Shown here: piece after piece, positions 7,798-15,464 of the stretch | How the letters are laid out: every line of letters starts with the position of its first letter | Numbering within the stretch: the stretch's first letter is position 1 | From: CAYGUK01 sp964352985 | Lineage (GTDB): Bacteria > Pseudomonadota > Gammaproteobacteria > JAHCLG01 | Direction of reading: 5' to 3' | DNA length: 29,344 bases | NCBI GenBank assembly: GCA_964352985.1 | Contig: CAYGUK010000049.1 | Coordinates: 1-29,344 of the forward strand | Made by a program: the position numbers and the translations under genes | The notes under the pieces: generated by a model | The model's input: the letters and a program-made list of their open reading frames with translations, nothing else | Database searches by the model: none | Told to the model about the DNA's origin: nothing

Positions 7798-8311
7798 AAT
7801 TTATTTACGTGAAATTACACGGGATGATTTAATTCGGATCCAAGTTTGGCATAATGATAAAAATCTTTATGATACCTTAGGTGAAACTTCTCGATTTGTT
7901 AATCAAGAAACGGTTGTAGAATGGTTTAATCAGTATCAGCTAAATCGTCAAACACAAATCCGTCTTGCCATCTGCCTCAAAGAAAATAACCACCATATTG
8001 GTAATGTGAATTTAATTCACATGGATAGAATTTCTCAACAAGCAGAATTTCATATTTTTATCGCCGATCCTGCTGAACGTGGTCAATCTCATGGTTATCA
8101 TGCTACACAATTATGTTTGGCCCATGCTTTTAATGACCAAAATCTAAATCGAATTTATTTATATGTTTTACCAAGCAACACTGCAGCAATAAACATCTAT
8201 AAAAAATGTGGTTTTCAACAAGAAGGCATTTGTCGACAAGCTACGTTTAAAAAAGGTCAATTTCACGATCTCATATTAATGAGTTTACTCAAAGATGAAT
8301 GGCAATGTTAA
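7790..8311 (+). CDS. GNAT-family N-acetyltransferase (RimJ/RimL/PseH-like)
   Basis: A 173-aa acetyl-CoA-dependent N-acyltransferase. The start is the ATG at 7790 (MSEIYLREI), which overlaps the methyltransferase stop within ATGAGTGA and has AAAGGTG just upstream; an earlier in-frame start at 7718 would lie deep in the previous gene and adds residues unlike the family. The acetyl-CoA loop is in the segment AERGQSHGYHAT, and NTAAINIYKKCGFQQEG is the classic C-terminal GNAT motif B. PseH- and VioB-like enzymes acylate 4-amino sugars on nucleotide carriers, a good fit beside the rmlA/rmlB/aminotransferase operon, but ribosomal-protein or antibiotic acetylation is not excluded. The stop overlaps the convergent FemAB-like gene by 3 bases. 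Confidence 0.82.
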   Translation: MSEIYLREITRDDLIRIQVWHNDKNLYDTLGETSRFVNQETVVEWFNQYQLNRQTQIRLAICLKENNHHIGNVNLIHMDRISQQAEFHIFIADPAERGQSHGYHATQLCLAHAFNDQNLNRIYLYVLPSNTAAINIYKKCGFQQEGICRQATFKKGQFHDLILMSLLKDEWQC

Positions 8312-9168
8312 TTGCCTCGATATGCAGGAAAATAATTTAGTTTTTGTTTTTTCCGAATCAATTCTTGATAAATTTCATTATTTAATATTTTACCATAGAT
8401 GTAATTATTTTTTTTGTTATTTGCAAAGCCACGTTTAAATCTAGCTAATCCGTGACTAGGATCATTATTATCACCGGCAATCCCCCCAAAATCGATATAA
8501 TATTCATAATAGTGTTCTAAAATAAATTTATAGATTAAATAATTCGCACGATGTTGATAGCCAAGCTGAGAAGATGCCGCTAAATGACTATATACAAAAT
8601 TATCATAGTGTAACCATAAGTGCATGGCAATAATTTCATTATTATAAAATACGGCAGTTGATTTTAATTCGGGTAGTGTAGTTATATTTTTAAAATACTC
8701 TTTCGTAAAATTGCTCACGCCTTTTATCTCGTGGTGTTTAACTAATGTTTGATAAAGTGAAAACCAATTATCTAAATAATCACCCAATTCAATAAATTGC
8801 ACTTCACCTTTGGCATTTTTTATTTCATAACGATGATGCTTAGATATTGTTAAATTTTGATGGGGATCATAATAATAATGTGTTTTAAAATCGTTAGCAA
8901 AATCACAAATTTCGACACATTGTTCATGTGGGGGGGTGATAAAAATATCACTGACCCAAACTAGACTAACAAAATCCATCAAATGATTAAAGTCATGAAT
9001 TAAAGGTGCAGTCGAAACCATAGGGGTGATCGGATAAACACCTGCTAAATCATAATAGCAAGTATTTTCAATTTGACGTTTGATAACATAACAATCACTA
9101 TGATCTAAATGTAAACTATCATCGCTTAAAGCTTTCGCATAAATGAAATTATTATAGGGATGATTCAT
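8308..9168 (-). CDS. FemAB/GNAT-fold acyltransferase-like protein
   Basis: A 286-aa soluble protein. The C-terminal half has features of the Acetyltransf_6 (BioF2/FemAB-like) family: a strand with NNEIIAMHLWLH, then HRANYLIYKFILEH, then DFGG followed by HGLARFKRGFAN near residues 230-260, typical of enzymes that attach acyl or aminoacyl groups to amines in glycans and peptidoglycan. The N-terminal half is less conserved and probably a decayed or divergent first GNAT domain. It is the last gene of the minus-strand sugar operon; its ATGA start overlaps the previous stop by 4 bases, with AAGGA upstream. N-acylation of the amino sugar made by the preceding enzymes is a reasonable guess. Confidence 0.68.
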   Translation of the reverse strand: MNHPYNNFIYAKALSDDSLHLDHSDCYVIKRQIENTCYYDLAGVYPITPMVSTAPLIHDFNHLMDFVSLVWVSDIFITPPHEQCVEICDFANDFKTHYYYDPHQNLTISKHHRYEIKNAKGEVQFIELGDYLDNWFSLYQTLVKHHEIKGVSNFTKEYFKNITTLPELKSTAVFYNNEIIAMHLWLHYDNFVYSHLAASSQLGYQHRANYLIYKFILEHYYEYYIDFGGIAGDNNDPSHGLARFKRGFANNKKNNYIYGKILNNEIYQELIRKKQKLNYFPAYRGN

Positions 9169-10157
9169 ATACTTTCCTTAATGATTTTGGCAACCTGTTC
9201 CATGTCATTAAGATCGTAGCGTTGATCACAGGGAACAGTCATTAACATCTCAGATAACTCATGCGCGTGCTTAAATTTATTTTTTGGTGACTTTAAATTT
9301 ATCCAATGTCTCGCAACAAACAAATTTTGTTGGTGACATTTTTCGGTAACACGTGTCACATTCGCAATTTTCATCATGAACCCGAAAGGAACGAAATCAA
9401 TCTCAAGTCCTAAAAAAGCATGCTCAGAAAATTGCTTTGCTAAATAATGATAATTTTCCTGCCGGATTTTTTTTATTTTTTCTATATTGATACTAGAAAG
9501 AATTTGTTTTGATTGTTCACTCATGGCTTGCTCTGAAACATTCATGGCTTGTTCTTGTTGTTGATAGTGTGGATACCATAATTGATTTGCATCAGGTTGC
9601 AATGCTCTTAGTGTTTGTGCCTGATTGAAATGCTCACATTGTAGTTTTGACAGCTTAACTTGTGGTAAATCATGTTTTTCACTGACAAGTATTCCACCAT
9701 CAGCTACACCAAATAGTTTTCGTGGACTATAAATAATATAATCTGCCCAGTTTAGATGATCGACAATGAGTGTTTGTGCTCGATCTTCAATCCAACAATT
9801 TTTCGGATGGTTGCTAACAAATTCTATTAATTGAGTATCTTGAGGACGACCAAAATAATCGATAACAAAAACAGCATCGAGTGGATTGAGATAATTGCGC
9901 AAAAAATCCAAATCACACTTTAACGCTTTATCAAGCGGATAATAGTCAAATGGAATATCTAAGGCTGAAATAATTGAGTCACAGCAATAAGCTGGCAGCC
10001 AAATCTTTTTAATTTTTTTTAGTTTAATTAATAACGCTAAACAACTACGCGCATTTTGCATAAGTATGCTTGTATTAATTTGCCAAGCATTAATTAAACT
10101 TGCGCAAAATTGCTTATCATTTTCGAGAGCAAAAAAACCACCAATTAATTTAAGCAT
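9165..10157 (-). CDS. Divergent DegT/DnrJ-like PLP-dependent protein
   Basis: A 330-aa fold-type I PLP protein, shorter than normal sugar aminotransferases (about 370). The PLP-binding features are visible: WIEDRAQTL at 122-130 gives the ring-nitrogen Asp D125 and Q128, and YSPRKLFGVADGGIL at 143-157 gives the Schiff-base Lys K147. The N-terminal region around ARSCLALLI plays the role of the phosphate-binding loop. The region from about 190 to 230 is Gln-rich and unlike the family core. It lies directly after a canonical DegT gene with an 8-base overlap (ATGCTTAA) and before the FemAB-like gene. It may be a second aminotransferase or dehydratase acting on the same sugar, or a partner subunit; substrate unknown. 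Confidence 0.7.
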   Translation of the reverse strand: MLKLIGGFFALENDKQFCASLINAWQINTSILMQNARSCLALLIKLKKIKKIWLPAYCCDSIISALDIPFDYYPLDKALKCDLDFLRNYLNPLDAVFVIDYFGRPQDTQLIEFVSNHPKNCWIEDRAQTLIVDHLNWADYIIYSPRKLFGVADGGILVSEKHDLPQVKLSKLQCEHFNQAQTLRALQPDANQLWYPHYQQQEQAMNVSEQAMSEQSKQILSSINIEKIKKIRQENYHYLAKQFSEHAFLGLEIDFVPFGFMMKIANVTRVTEKCHQQNLFVARHWINLKSPKNKFKHAHELSEMLMTVPCDQRYDLNDMEQVAKIIKESI

Positions 10158-11262
10158 GATCTTTTAAACATTGTTTAAAAACGTCACAGACTATATCAAC
10201 TTCAGCTATCGATAATTTGCTATAAACTGGCAGTGCAATATTATGATTTGCTAATTGTTGACTAACAGGCATCTCACCAATTGCGGGATAATCTTTTAAT
10301 GCAGGATGTTGGTTGATAACTGGGTAATAACAGCGTCTTGAGCCAATACCTTTTGCTGTTAATTTTTTTTCAATTCTATCGATATTATATTTTTTATCGA
10401 GGCAAATCGGTAATAAACTCATTATTTGCTGTTCACATTTAGGAGGTAAACTCACCCCGTCAATCATTGCTAAATTTTCCTTATAACGTTTTATAATTTG
10501 CAAACGTTTAGATTTATTCTGTGGCCAATACTGAATATTGCGTAATCCACATGCAGCGTGATATTCACTTAATTTCGAATTTAATCCAAGTCCACTCACA
10601 ACACGTAAATCATCAATCATGTCAAAACCAAAATTACTGAGAATTCGAATTCTATTGATGAGATTTTCATTTTGACTGATGACAAAGCCCCCTTCACCAG
10701 CACCTAATGATTTTGTGGCATGTAACGAAAAAGCAACATGAGTGAATTGACCTACTTTTTGATTTCCAAAAGCACCGGCACTATCGATAACGACTGGAAT
10801 ACCCGTTTCTTGATAAAATTTATCCCATTCATCAACATCACACTTTAGTCCAAAAGCAGAAACAGGCATGACCGCTGAAAACTCATGCGTTGATAATGCC
10901 GTTTTAGCAATTTCGGGTGTTAGTAACCAACTAGATTGATCAACATCGACATATAAAGGGGTTAAACCAGCATTAATGACAACGATGGCCGAAGCCACAA
11001 ATGAAAAATTGGGCACTAACACATTTGCACTTTTTTTTAAGGATAAGGCTCTTAAACTTAAATCAATCGCAGCACTACCCGTTGCGACAGTCGTTAAAAA
11101 TAAAGGTTTATCACCGTCAAAACAATTTAATAATTCTTTTTCAAATCGTAAACAAAGTGGCCCAAAATTAGAATACCAATGATTATCATCTATTTCTTTT
11201 AATAATGGGAGTAATTCTTCCGCATTGGGTGCTTCGGGCACAATGAATGGAATATTAATCAT
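10150..11262 (-). CDS. DegT/DnrJ/EryC1 sugar aminotransferase, VioA-like
   Basis: PLP-dependent aminotransferase of the nucleotide-sugar family, probably converting dTDP-4-keto-6-deoxyglucose to the 4-amino sugar. From the ATG at 11262 (MINIPFIVPEAP, the usual family opening; 370 aa) it shows VIDSAGAFG with D160 and FSLHATKSLGAGEGG with Schiff-base K184. The SLHATK signature resembles E. coli VioA (dTDP-Qui4N synthesis) more than WecE. A longer start at 11286 would overlap rmlA by 32 bases and has no family support. The chosen ATG overlaps the rmlA stop in ATGATTAA (8 bases), so translation is likely coupled. The C4 stereochemistry of the product (Qui4N or Fuc4N) is inferred, not shown. Confidence 0.85.
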   Translation of the reverse strand: MINIPFIVPEAPNAEELLPLLKEIDDNHWYSNFGPLCLRFEKELLNCFDGDKPLFLTTVATGSAAIDLSLRALSLKKSANVLVPNFSFVASAIVVINAGLTPLYVDVDQSSWLLTPEIAKTALSTHEFSAVMPVSAFGLKCDVDEWDKFYQETGIPVVIDSAGAFGNQKVGQFTHVAFSLHATKSLGAGEGGFVISQNENLINRIRILSNFGFDMIDDLRVVSGLGLNSKLSEYHAACGLRNIQYWPQNKSKRLQIIKRYKENLAMIDGVSLPPKCEQQIMSLLPICLDKKYNIDRIEKKLTAKGIGSRRCYYPVINQHPALKDYPAIGEMPVSQQLANHNIALPVYSKLSIAEVDIVCDVFKQCLKDHA

Positions 11263-12145
11263 AATAGGGTAAATCCTTATCTTCATGAAGAATACGTAAT
11301 AAATATTTTCCGTATTTCGTTTCGCTTAATTCATTCCCTAATACTTCTAACTGTTCGGCATTGATATATTTCATTCGATAAGCAATTTCTTCTGGGCAAG
11401 AAATTTTTAATCCTTGTCGGGTTTCAATTGTTTGGATAAATCTGGCCGCATCGAGCAGGGAATCATGAGTCCCGGTATCAAGCCAAGCAAAACCACGCTC
11501 TAAAATTTTGACCTGTAATTGTTGTTTTTCGAGATAGACTTTATTGACATCGGTGATTTCTAATTCACCTCTTGCTGAAGGCTTAATGTTATGCGCAATA
11601 TCGACAACTTGATTATCATAAAAATATAAACCCGTCACTGCATATTTTGATTTAGGTATTTCCGGTTTTTCTTCAATATCGATGACTTTGCCTGTGTCAT
11701 CAAAATTAACGACACCATAACTTTTGGGATTTTGTACTCGATAAGCAAAAACGGTCGCTCCCACATTTTGCGCCAGCGCTTCTTGCGATTGTCTCGTAAT
11801 ATGACGACCATAAAAAATATTATCACCTAATATTAAAGCAACAGGATCATCACCAATAAACTCTTTACCAATAATAAAAGCTTGAGCTAAACCATCAGGC
11901 GAATCTTGAACTCGATAAGAAAAATTTATTCCCCATTTATTTCCACTACCTAATAATTGAGAATAAAGTGACGTATCACGCGGAGTCGATATCACTAAAA
12001 TATCTCGAATGCCTGCCAACATTAACGTTGATAACGGATAGTAAATCATCGGTTTATCATAAACGGGCAACAATTGTTTTGACACATGCATGGTGACTGG
12101 ATACAGTCTTGTCCCTGAACCCCCAGCTAAAATTATACCTTTCAT
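11255..12145 (-). CDS. rmlA: Glucose-1-phosphate thymidylyltransferase
   Basis: Makes dTDP-glucose from dTTP and glucose-1-phosphate, the first step to dTDP-deoxysugars. The nucleotide-binding loop GGSGTRLYPVT is at 8-18, followed by KQLLPVYDKPMIYYPLS, then ILGDNIFYG near 105-113 with the metal-binding Asp, and EKPEIPKS and FAWLDTGTHDSL further on. The 296-aa length is exactly normal. Its ATG shares one base with the rmlB stop (TAATG), and its end overlaps the aminotransferase gene by 8 bases. Glucose-1-phosphate could come from the AlgC-type mutase encoded at 23086-24486. No unusual residues seen. Confidence 0.97.
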   Translation of the reverse strand: MKGIILAGGSGTRLYPVTMHVSKQLLPVYDKPMIYYPLSTLMLAGIRDILVISTPRDTSLYSQLLGSGNKWGINFSYRVQDSPDGLAQAFIIGKEFIGDDPVALILGDNIFYGRHITRQSQEALAQNVGATVFAYRVQNPKSYGVVNFDDTGKVIDIEEKPEIPKSKYAVTGLYFYDNQVVDIAHNIKPSARGELEITDVNKVYLEKQQLQVKILERGFAWLDTGTHDSLLDAARFIQTIETRQGLKISCPEEIAYRMKYINAEQLEVLGNELSETKYGKYLLRILHEDKDLPYYD

Positions 12146-13212
12146 TATTCCTCCCTTTGTTCATAATTCATGGCAAGCCATTGCTGATACTCACCTGATT
12201 GAACCCGTGCTAGCCATTCTTTATTACTGATATACCAGTTTAAAGTATCGCGTAACCCCTGTTCTAATTTAATCTCTGGTTGCCAATTTAATTCAGACTT
12301 TATTTTTTTAATATTAATCGCATAACGTTTATCGTGTCCCTTTCTATCACTTACTTTCGTAATTAAACTTGCATGTTGGATAGAATTGTCATATTCATCG
12401 AGTAATTCACAGATCAATGTTAACATGTCACGATTACTTTTTTCACATTCTCCCCCTATATTATAGCAGTTTCCAACGCGACCAAGTTGCAACACCATAC
12501 ACAATGCTCGACAATGATCAGTAACGTGCAGCCAATCACGTATATTGGAGCCATCACCATAAAGCGGTAAATTTTTTTTATTTAAGCCATTTAAAAACAT
12601 TACAGGAATTAATTTTTCAGGAAATTGATAAGGACCATAATTATTTGAACAATGCGTCATTAACATGGGTAATTGGTATGTTTTATAAAATGCGCGAACT
12701 AAATGATCACTACTGGCCTTTGATGCCGCATAAGGACTATTAGGTTGATAACAGGATGCTTCAGTAAAAGGGGGATCGGTAAATTCTAACTCGCCATAAA
12801 CTTCATCAGTTGAAACATGTAAAAATCGAAATTCACTTTTCGAATTGTTTTCCAGAGTATCTCTATATTTTAGAGCAGCCTGTAACAGTTGAAATGTGCC
12901 CATCACATTTGCTTGCATAAAAGATTCAGGACCGAGTATTGAACGGTCAACGTGACTTTCGGCGGCGAAGTGTATTATTGCACGTGGTTTTTCTTTTTGA
13001 AGTAAATTTAAAACTAAATCATAATTATTGATATCACCATGAATAAATTCATAACGCTTATGTTTCATCACCGCTGATAAATTATCTAAATTACCAGCAT
13101 AGGTTAATTTATCTAAATTAATAATGTTATCTTGATGATGTTGTAAAAAATAATGAATAAAGTTAGACCCAATAAAACCTGCGCCCCCAGTAACGATAAT
13201 TGTATTATTCAT
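12145..13212 (-). CDS. rmlB: dTDP-glucose 4,6-dehydratase
   Basis: NAD-dependent short-chain dehydrogenase-type enzyme producing dTDP-4-keto-6-deoxyglucose. Counting from the ATG at 13212, the NAD loop TGGAGFIG is at 8-15, HFAAESHVDRSI near 81-92, the catalytic STDE with D136 and E137, and the YAASK pair Y161/K165. Length 355 aa is normal. I prefer 13212 over the ATG at 13227 because GGAG sits 8 bases upstream and the protein then opens MNNTIIVTGGAG as usual. This start overlaps the stop of the GT-C-like gene by 8 bases. Without rmlC or rmlD nearby, the product most likely feeds the aminotransferases downstream. Confidence 0.96.
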   Translation of the reverse strand: MNNTIIVTGGAGFIGSNFIHYFLQHHQDNIINLDKLTYAGNLDNLSAVMKHKRYEFIHGDINNYDLVLNLLQKEKPRAIIHFAAESHVDRSILGPESFMQANVMGTFQLLQAALKYRDTLENNSKSEFRFLHVSTDEVYGELEFTDPPFTEASCYQPNSPYAASKASSDHLVRAFYKTYQLPMLMTHCSNNYGPYQFPEKLIPVMFLNGLNKKNLPLYGDGSNIRDWLHVTDHCRALCMVLQLGRVGNCYNIGGECEKSNRDMLTLICELLDEYDNSIQHASLITKVSDRKGHDKRYAINIKKIKSELNWQPEIKLEQGLRDTLNWYISNKEWLARVQSGEYQQWLAMNYEQREE

Positions 13213-15220
13213 TGTTGTGTTCTCCATAAAACATGGTTTGATATTTTTTCAAATTACGCCAATGACTGGGTAAATTTAATGTTAACCAAATTGGTGGTAA
13301 GTCTTTTAAGTTAACTTCATTTATCGATTGAATACACTGGCTATTCGTATTCTCAGGAATATATAAATGAGATAAAGCAAAATTTCCTTTCATATGTGAC
13401 AGTGGTGCTTCATAAGTCATTGGCGAAATGTCACCAGATTTAAAGTAAATAGGTAGAAAAAGATTAGTTTCATCTGTTTTTTGCTGTAACACGGTTTGCA
13501 TATAAACATTAAAATTCGCACGTTGATCACTGGTATCATACACAAAAAATAATTTAACTAATTTAACATTGCAGTTTTTGGCAGAAACAATTACACGCAA
13601 CATTTTCGCTGAAATTTTTGCTGGATCAACATGTTTTTCAACAAGACTTCTCGGCCAGTTAAATTGAAACACAGTCTTATGTTGTTTATTATCATGATGT
13701 ATTACCGTATTAATCGGCGAAATATTAGCTGATAAATATTGATTTATAATTTTGGTGACTTTTTTATCTTGATAAATTCTTGCAGAATATAATAAGCCAA
13801 AAATAATGCCCAGCAAACATAAGACATAAACTATTACTCTAATGATTGCCCAGAACACATTTATTATTGAAATTTCTTTTTTAAAACTAGATAATTGTGT
13901 TTTGCCTTCTTTACTGAACGCATAAAATAGTAAACGTGAGATAATAAACCCTAAAAATAACCAGATGAATGCATGTTGATAAAAATAATGTCGCGACTGA
14001 AAAAACAAAGCGGGATAACTAAAAAAATATAAAATACCCAATGTCGCAAAAAGCCCGTAGCGATAACGCTTGCACGCTATCAGCAATAATATAAAAAAAC
14101 TGGCAATCACTATACCTTTACTTGTTAACACTATTTTTAATGAAGAAAGCGCTCGGATAATAATATCAGCCGGAAACGTTGTCACAATTTGCCAAAACAC
14201 ATGACTATTAATTTTATCAAATATCGGTGAGCAAGGTAGCGGTGTTTGAGTTATTTGATGAAAATAATGAGCGTGGGCCGCGACCAAACTGTAACTTGCT
14301 TCATCACCAAATTCATAAAACAAACTATATAACGCCGGCTTTAAACCAAGCCCAATCGTGAAATTATTATTAAAACCCAAAGTCGGAATATGCCAAAAAC
14401 AACTTCCCATTTCTGGTGTTTTGGGACTAAGTAACATCGGTAAAGCCACGATGATAAAGACAACACAAAAAAGAATGAGGCAAATTATTTTTCTAAGTTG
14501 GGGTAATTTATCAGTGGGTGTTAAAAAAAATAATGTCGATATAAAAATAGCTGGCACAACAATTAACACATCTGAGCGAAATCCATATCCAATTGCTAAT
14601 ATCGCGCCAAGTAAACTATAAGTTAAATAAAGTTGCCAATTTTTTAACGGTTTAACACAGGTTAAAATCATAATAAAAACGGCAAACAATATAAAAGGCG
14701 CACGTGAATAATCTCTGAGAGAAATTAATACTTCGTGATGAATGGAACTTAGCATAAAAATTATCGCCCCAATTAACGCGACTTCACGCCACATAATTGT
14801 TCGATAGCTTGCATAAGCGGCTAAAATACTGAGTGCAAATAGTAACGCAACTAAATAATTTACATTTAGCCAATTAATACCAAATATTTTCCACGTCAAA
14901 CTTAATGCTAAAACTTGGTAATACCAGCCCCAAAGTCGAAGCTTATTAGTTGTTGTAAAATGGGCAGGTAATTGATCACATGAAAAAGTTTTTTGATCGA
15001 CATTTAAAAATTTCTGCAAGGCTTTACCTGCATGACCTCGACTACTCACAAAACCATGACCACAAGTCATCATGACGGCAGGTTCAAAATAAAATTGAAA
15101 ACCAGGCTCAATCCCTTTCGTTCCCAAAAACCGTAACGCGACCAGTAAACTCCCAAGCAAAAGTCCAATAATAATGATCGTTTCAATGATGGCGCCATAT
15201 TTGCCGTGTATTTTATGCAT
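13205..15220 (-). CDS. Large polytopic membrane protein, putative GT-C-type glycosyltransferase (paralog 1)
   Basis: A 671-aa membrane protein: one N-terminal helix (about 12-30), a loop with FEPAV at 45-49, roughly ten more helices up to about 480, and a C-terminal extracytoplasmic domain (about 485-671). This is the layout of GT-C enzymes that use lipid-linked sugars. It is clearly homologous to the protein at 18282-20252: shared segments include FQFYFEPAV, IGYGFRSD at 209-216 and GSCFWH at 272-277. Six cysteines (53, 81, 274, 330, 550, 629) align with six in the paralog. RDY at 169-171 is a possible catalytic acidic loop. It is first in the rml operon with a poorly spaced AGGA before the ATG. 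I recognise no named family; glycosyltransferase is inferred from topology and context. Confidence 0.72.
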   Translation of the reverse strand: MHKIHGKYGAIIETIIIIGLLLGSLLVALRFLGTKGIEPGFQFYFEPAVMMTCGHGFVSSRGHAGKALQKFLNVDQKTFSCDQLPAHFTTTNKLRLWGWYYQVLALSLTWKIFGINWLNVNYLVALLFALSILAAYASYRTIMWREVALIGAIIFMLSSIHHEVLISLRDYSRAPFILFAVFIMILTCVKPLKNWQLYLTYSLLGAILAIGYGFRSDVLIVVPAIFISTLFFLTPTDKLPQLRKIICLILFCVVFIIVALPMLLSPKTPEMGSCFWHIPTLGFNNNFTIGLGLKPALYSLFYEFGDEASYSLVAAHAHYFHQITQTPLPCSPIFDKINSHVFWQIVTTFPADIIIRALSSLKIVLTSKGIVIASFFILLLIACKRYRYGLFATLGILYFFSYPALFFQSRHYFYQHAFIWLFLGFIISRLLFYAFSKEGKTQLSSFKKEISIINVFWAIIRVIVYVLCLLGIIFGLLYSARIYQDKKVTKIINQYLSANISPINTVIHHDNKQHKTVFQFNWPRSLVEKHVDPAKISAKMLRVIVSAKNCNVKLVKLFFVYDTSDQRANFNVYMQTVLQQKTDETNLFLPIYFKSGDISPMTYEAPLSHMKGNFALSHLYIPENTNSQCIQSINEVNLKDLPPIWLTLNLPSHWRNLKKYQTMFYGEHNNE

Positions 15221-15285
15221 GGTCTATTTAACATTCCTTTGCTCATGAGCATTTGTATTTTGACACATACTTTGAATTCTTGAAA

Positions 15286-15381
15286 ATGGGCATGACTGAT
15301 TTAAATCTAAGCGGATTATTACCTTATGTCACGACAGCTCTTATTTTTACCTATATCCTAGTACTTTTTAGGTATTTTTAA
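15286..15381 (+). CDS. Possible 31-residue single-span membrane peptide
   Basis: A short frame from ATG 15286 (or ATG 15292) to TAA 15379-15381 encodes a hydrophilic start (MTDLNLSG), one hydrophobic span and a basic, aromatic end (LFRYF). Composition is typical of small inner-membrane proteins. There is no clear ribosome binding site, and the location between two divergent genes could equally be promoter DNA. Low confidence. Confidence 0.27.
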   Translation: MGMTDLNLSGLLPYVTTALIFTYILVLFRYF

Positions 15382-15464
15382 AGGATCTATTTTCTTTTTT
15401 TGGGACATTCCGCTAGAATGGTTGGTCAATTGTCATACAAACGAATTAATAAGGGCACTAACAC

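Noticed and set aside
14358..14621. Plus-strand open frame of 87 codons within the first GT-C-like gene
   Set aside because: It is a shadow of the opposite-strand coding sequence; Lys-rich and without family features or a start signal.
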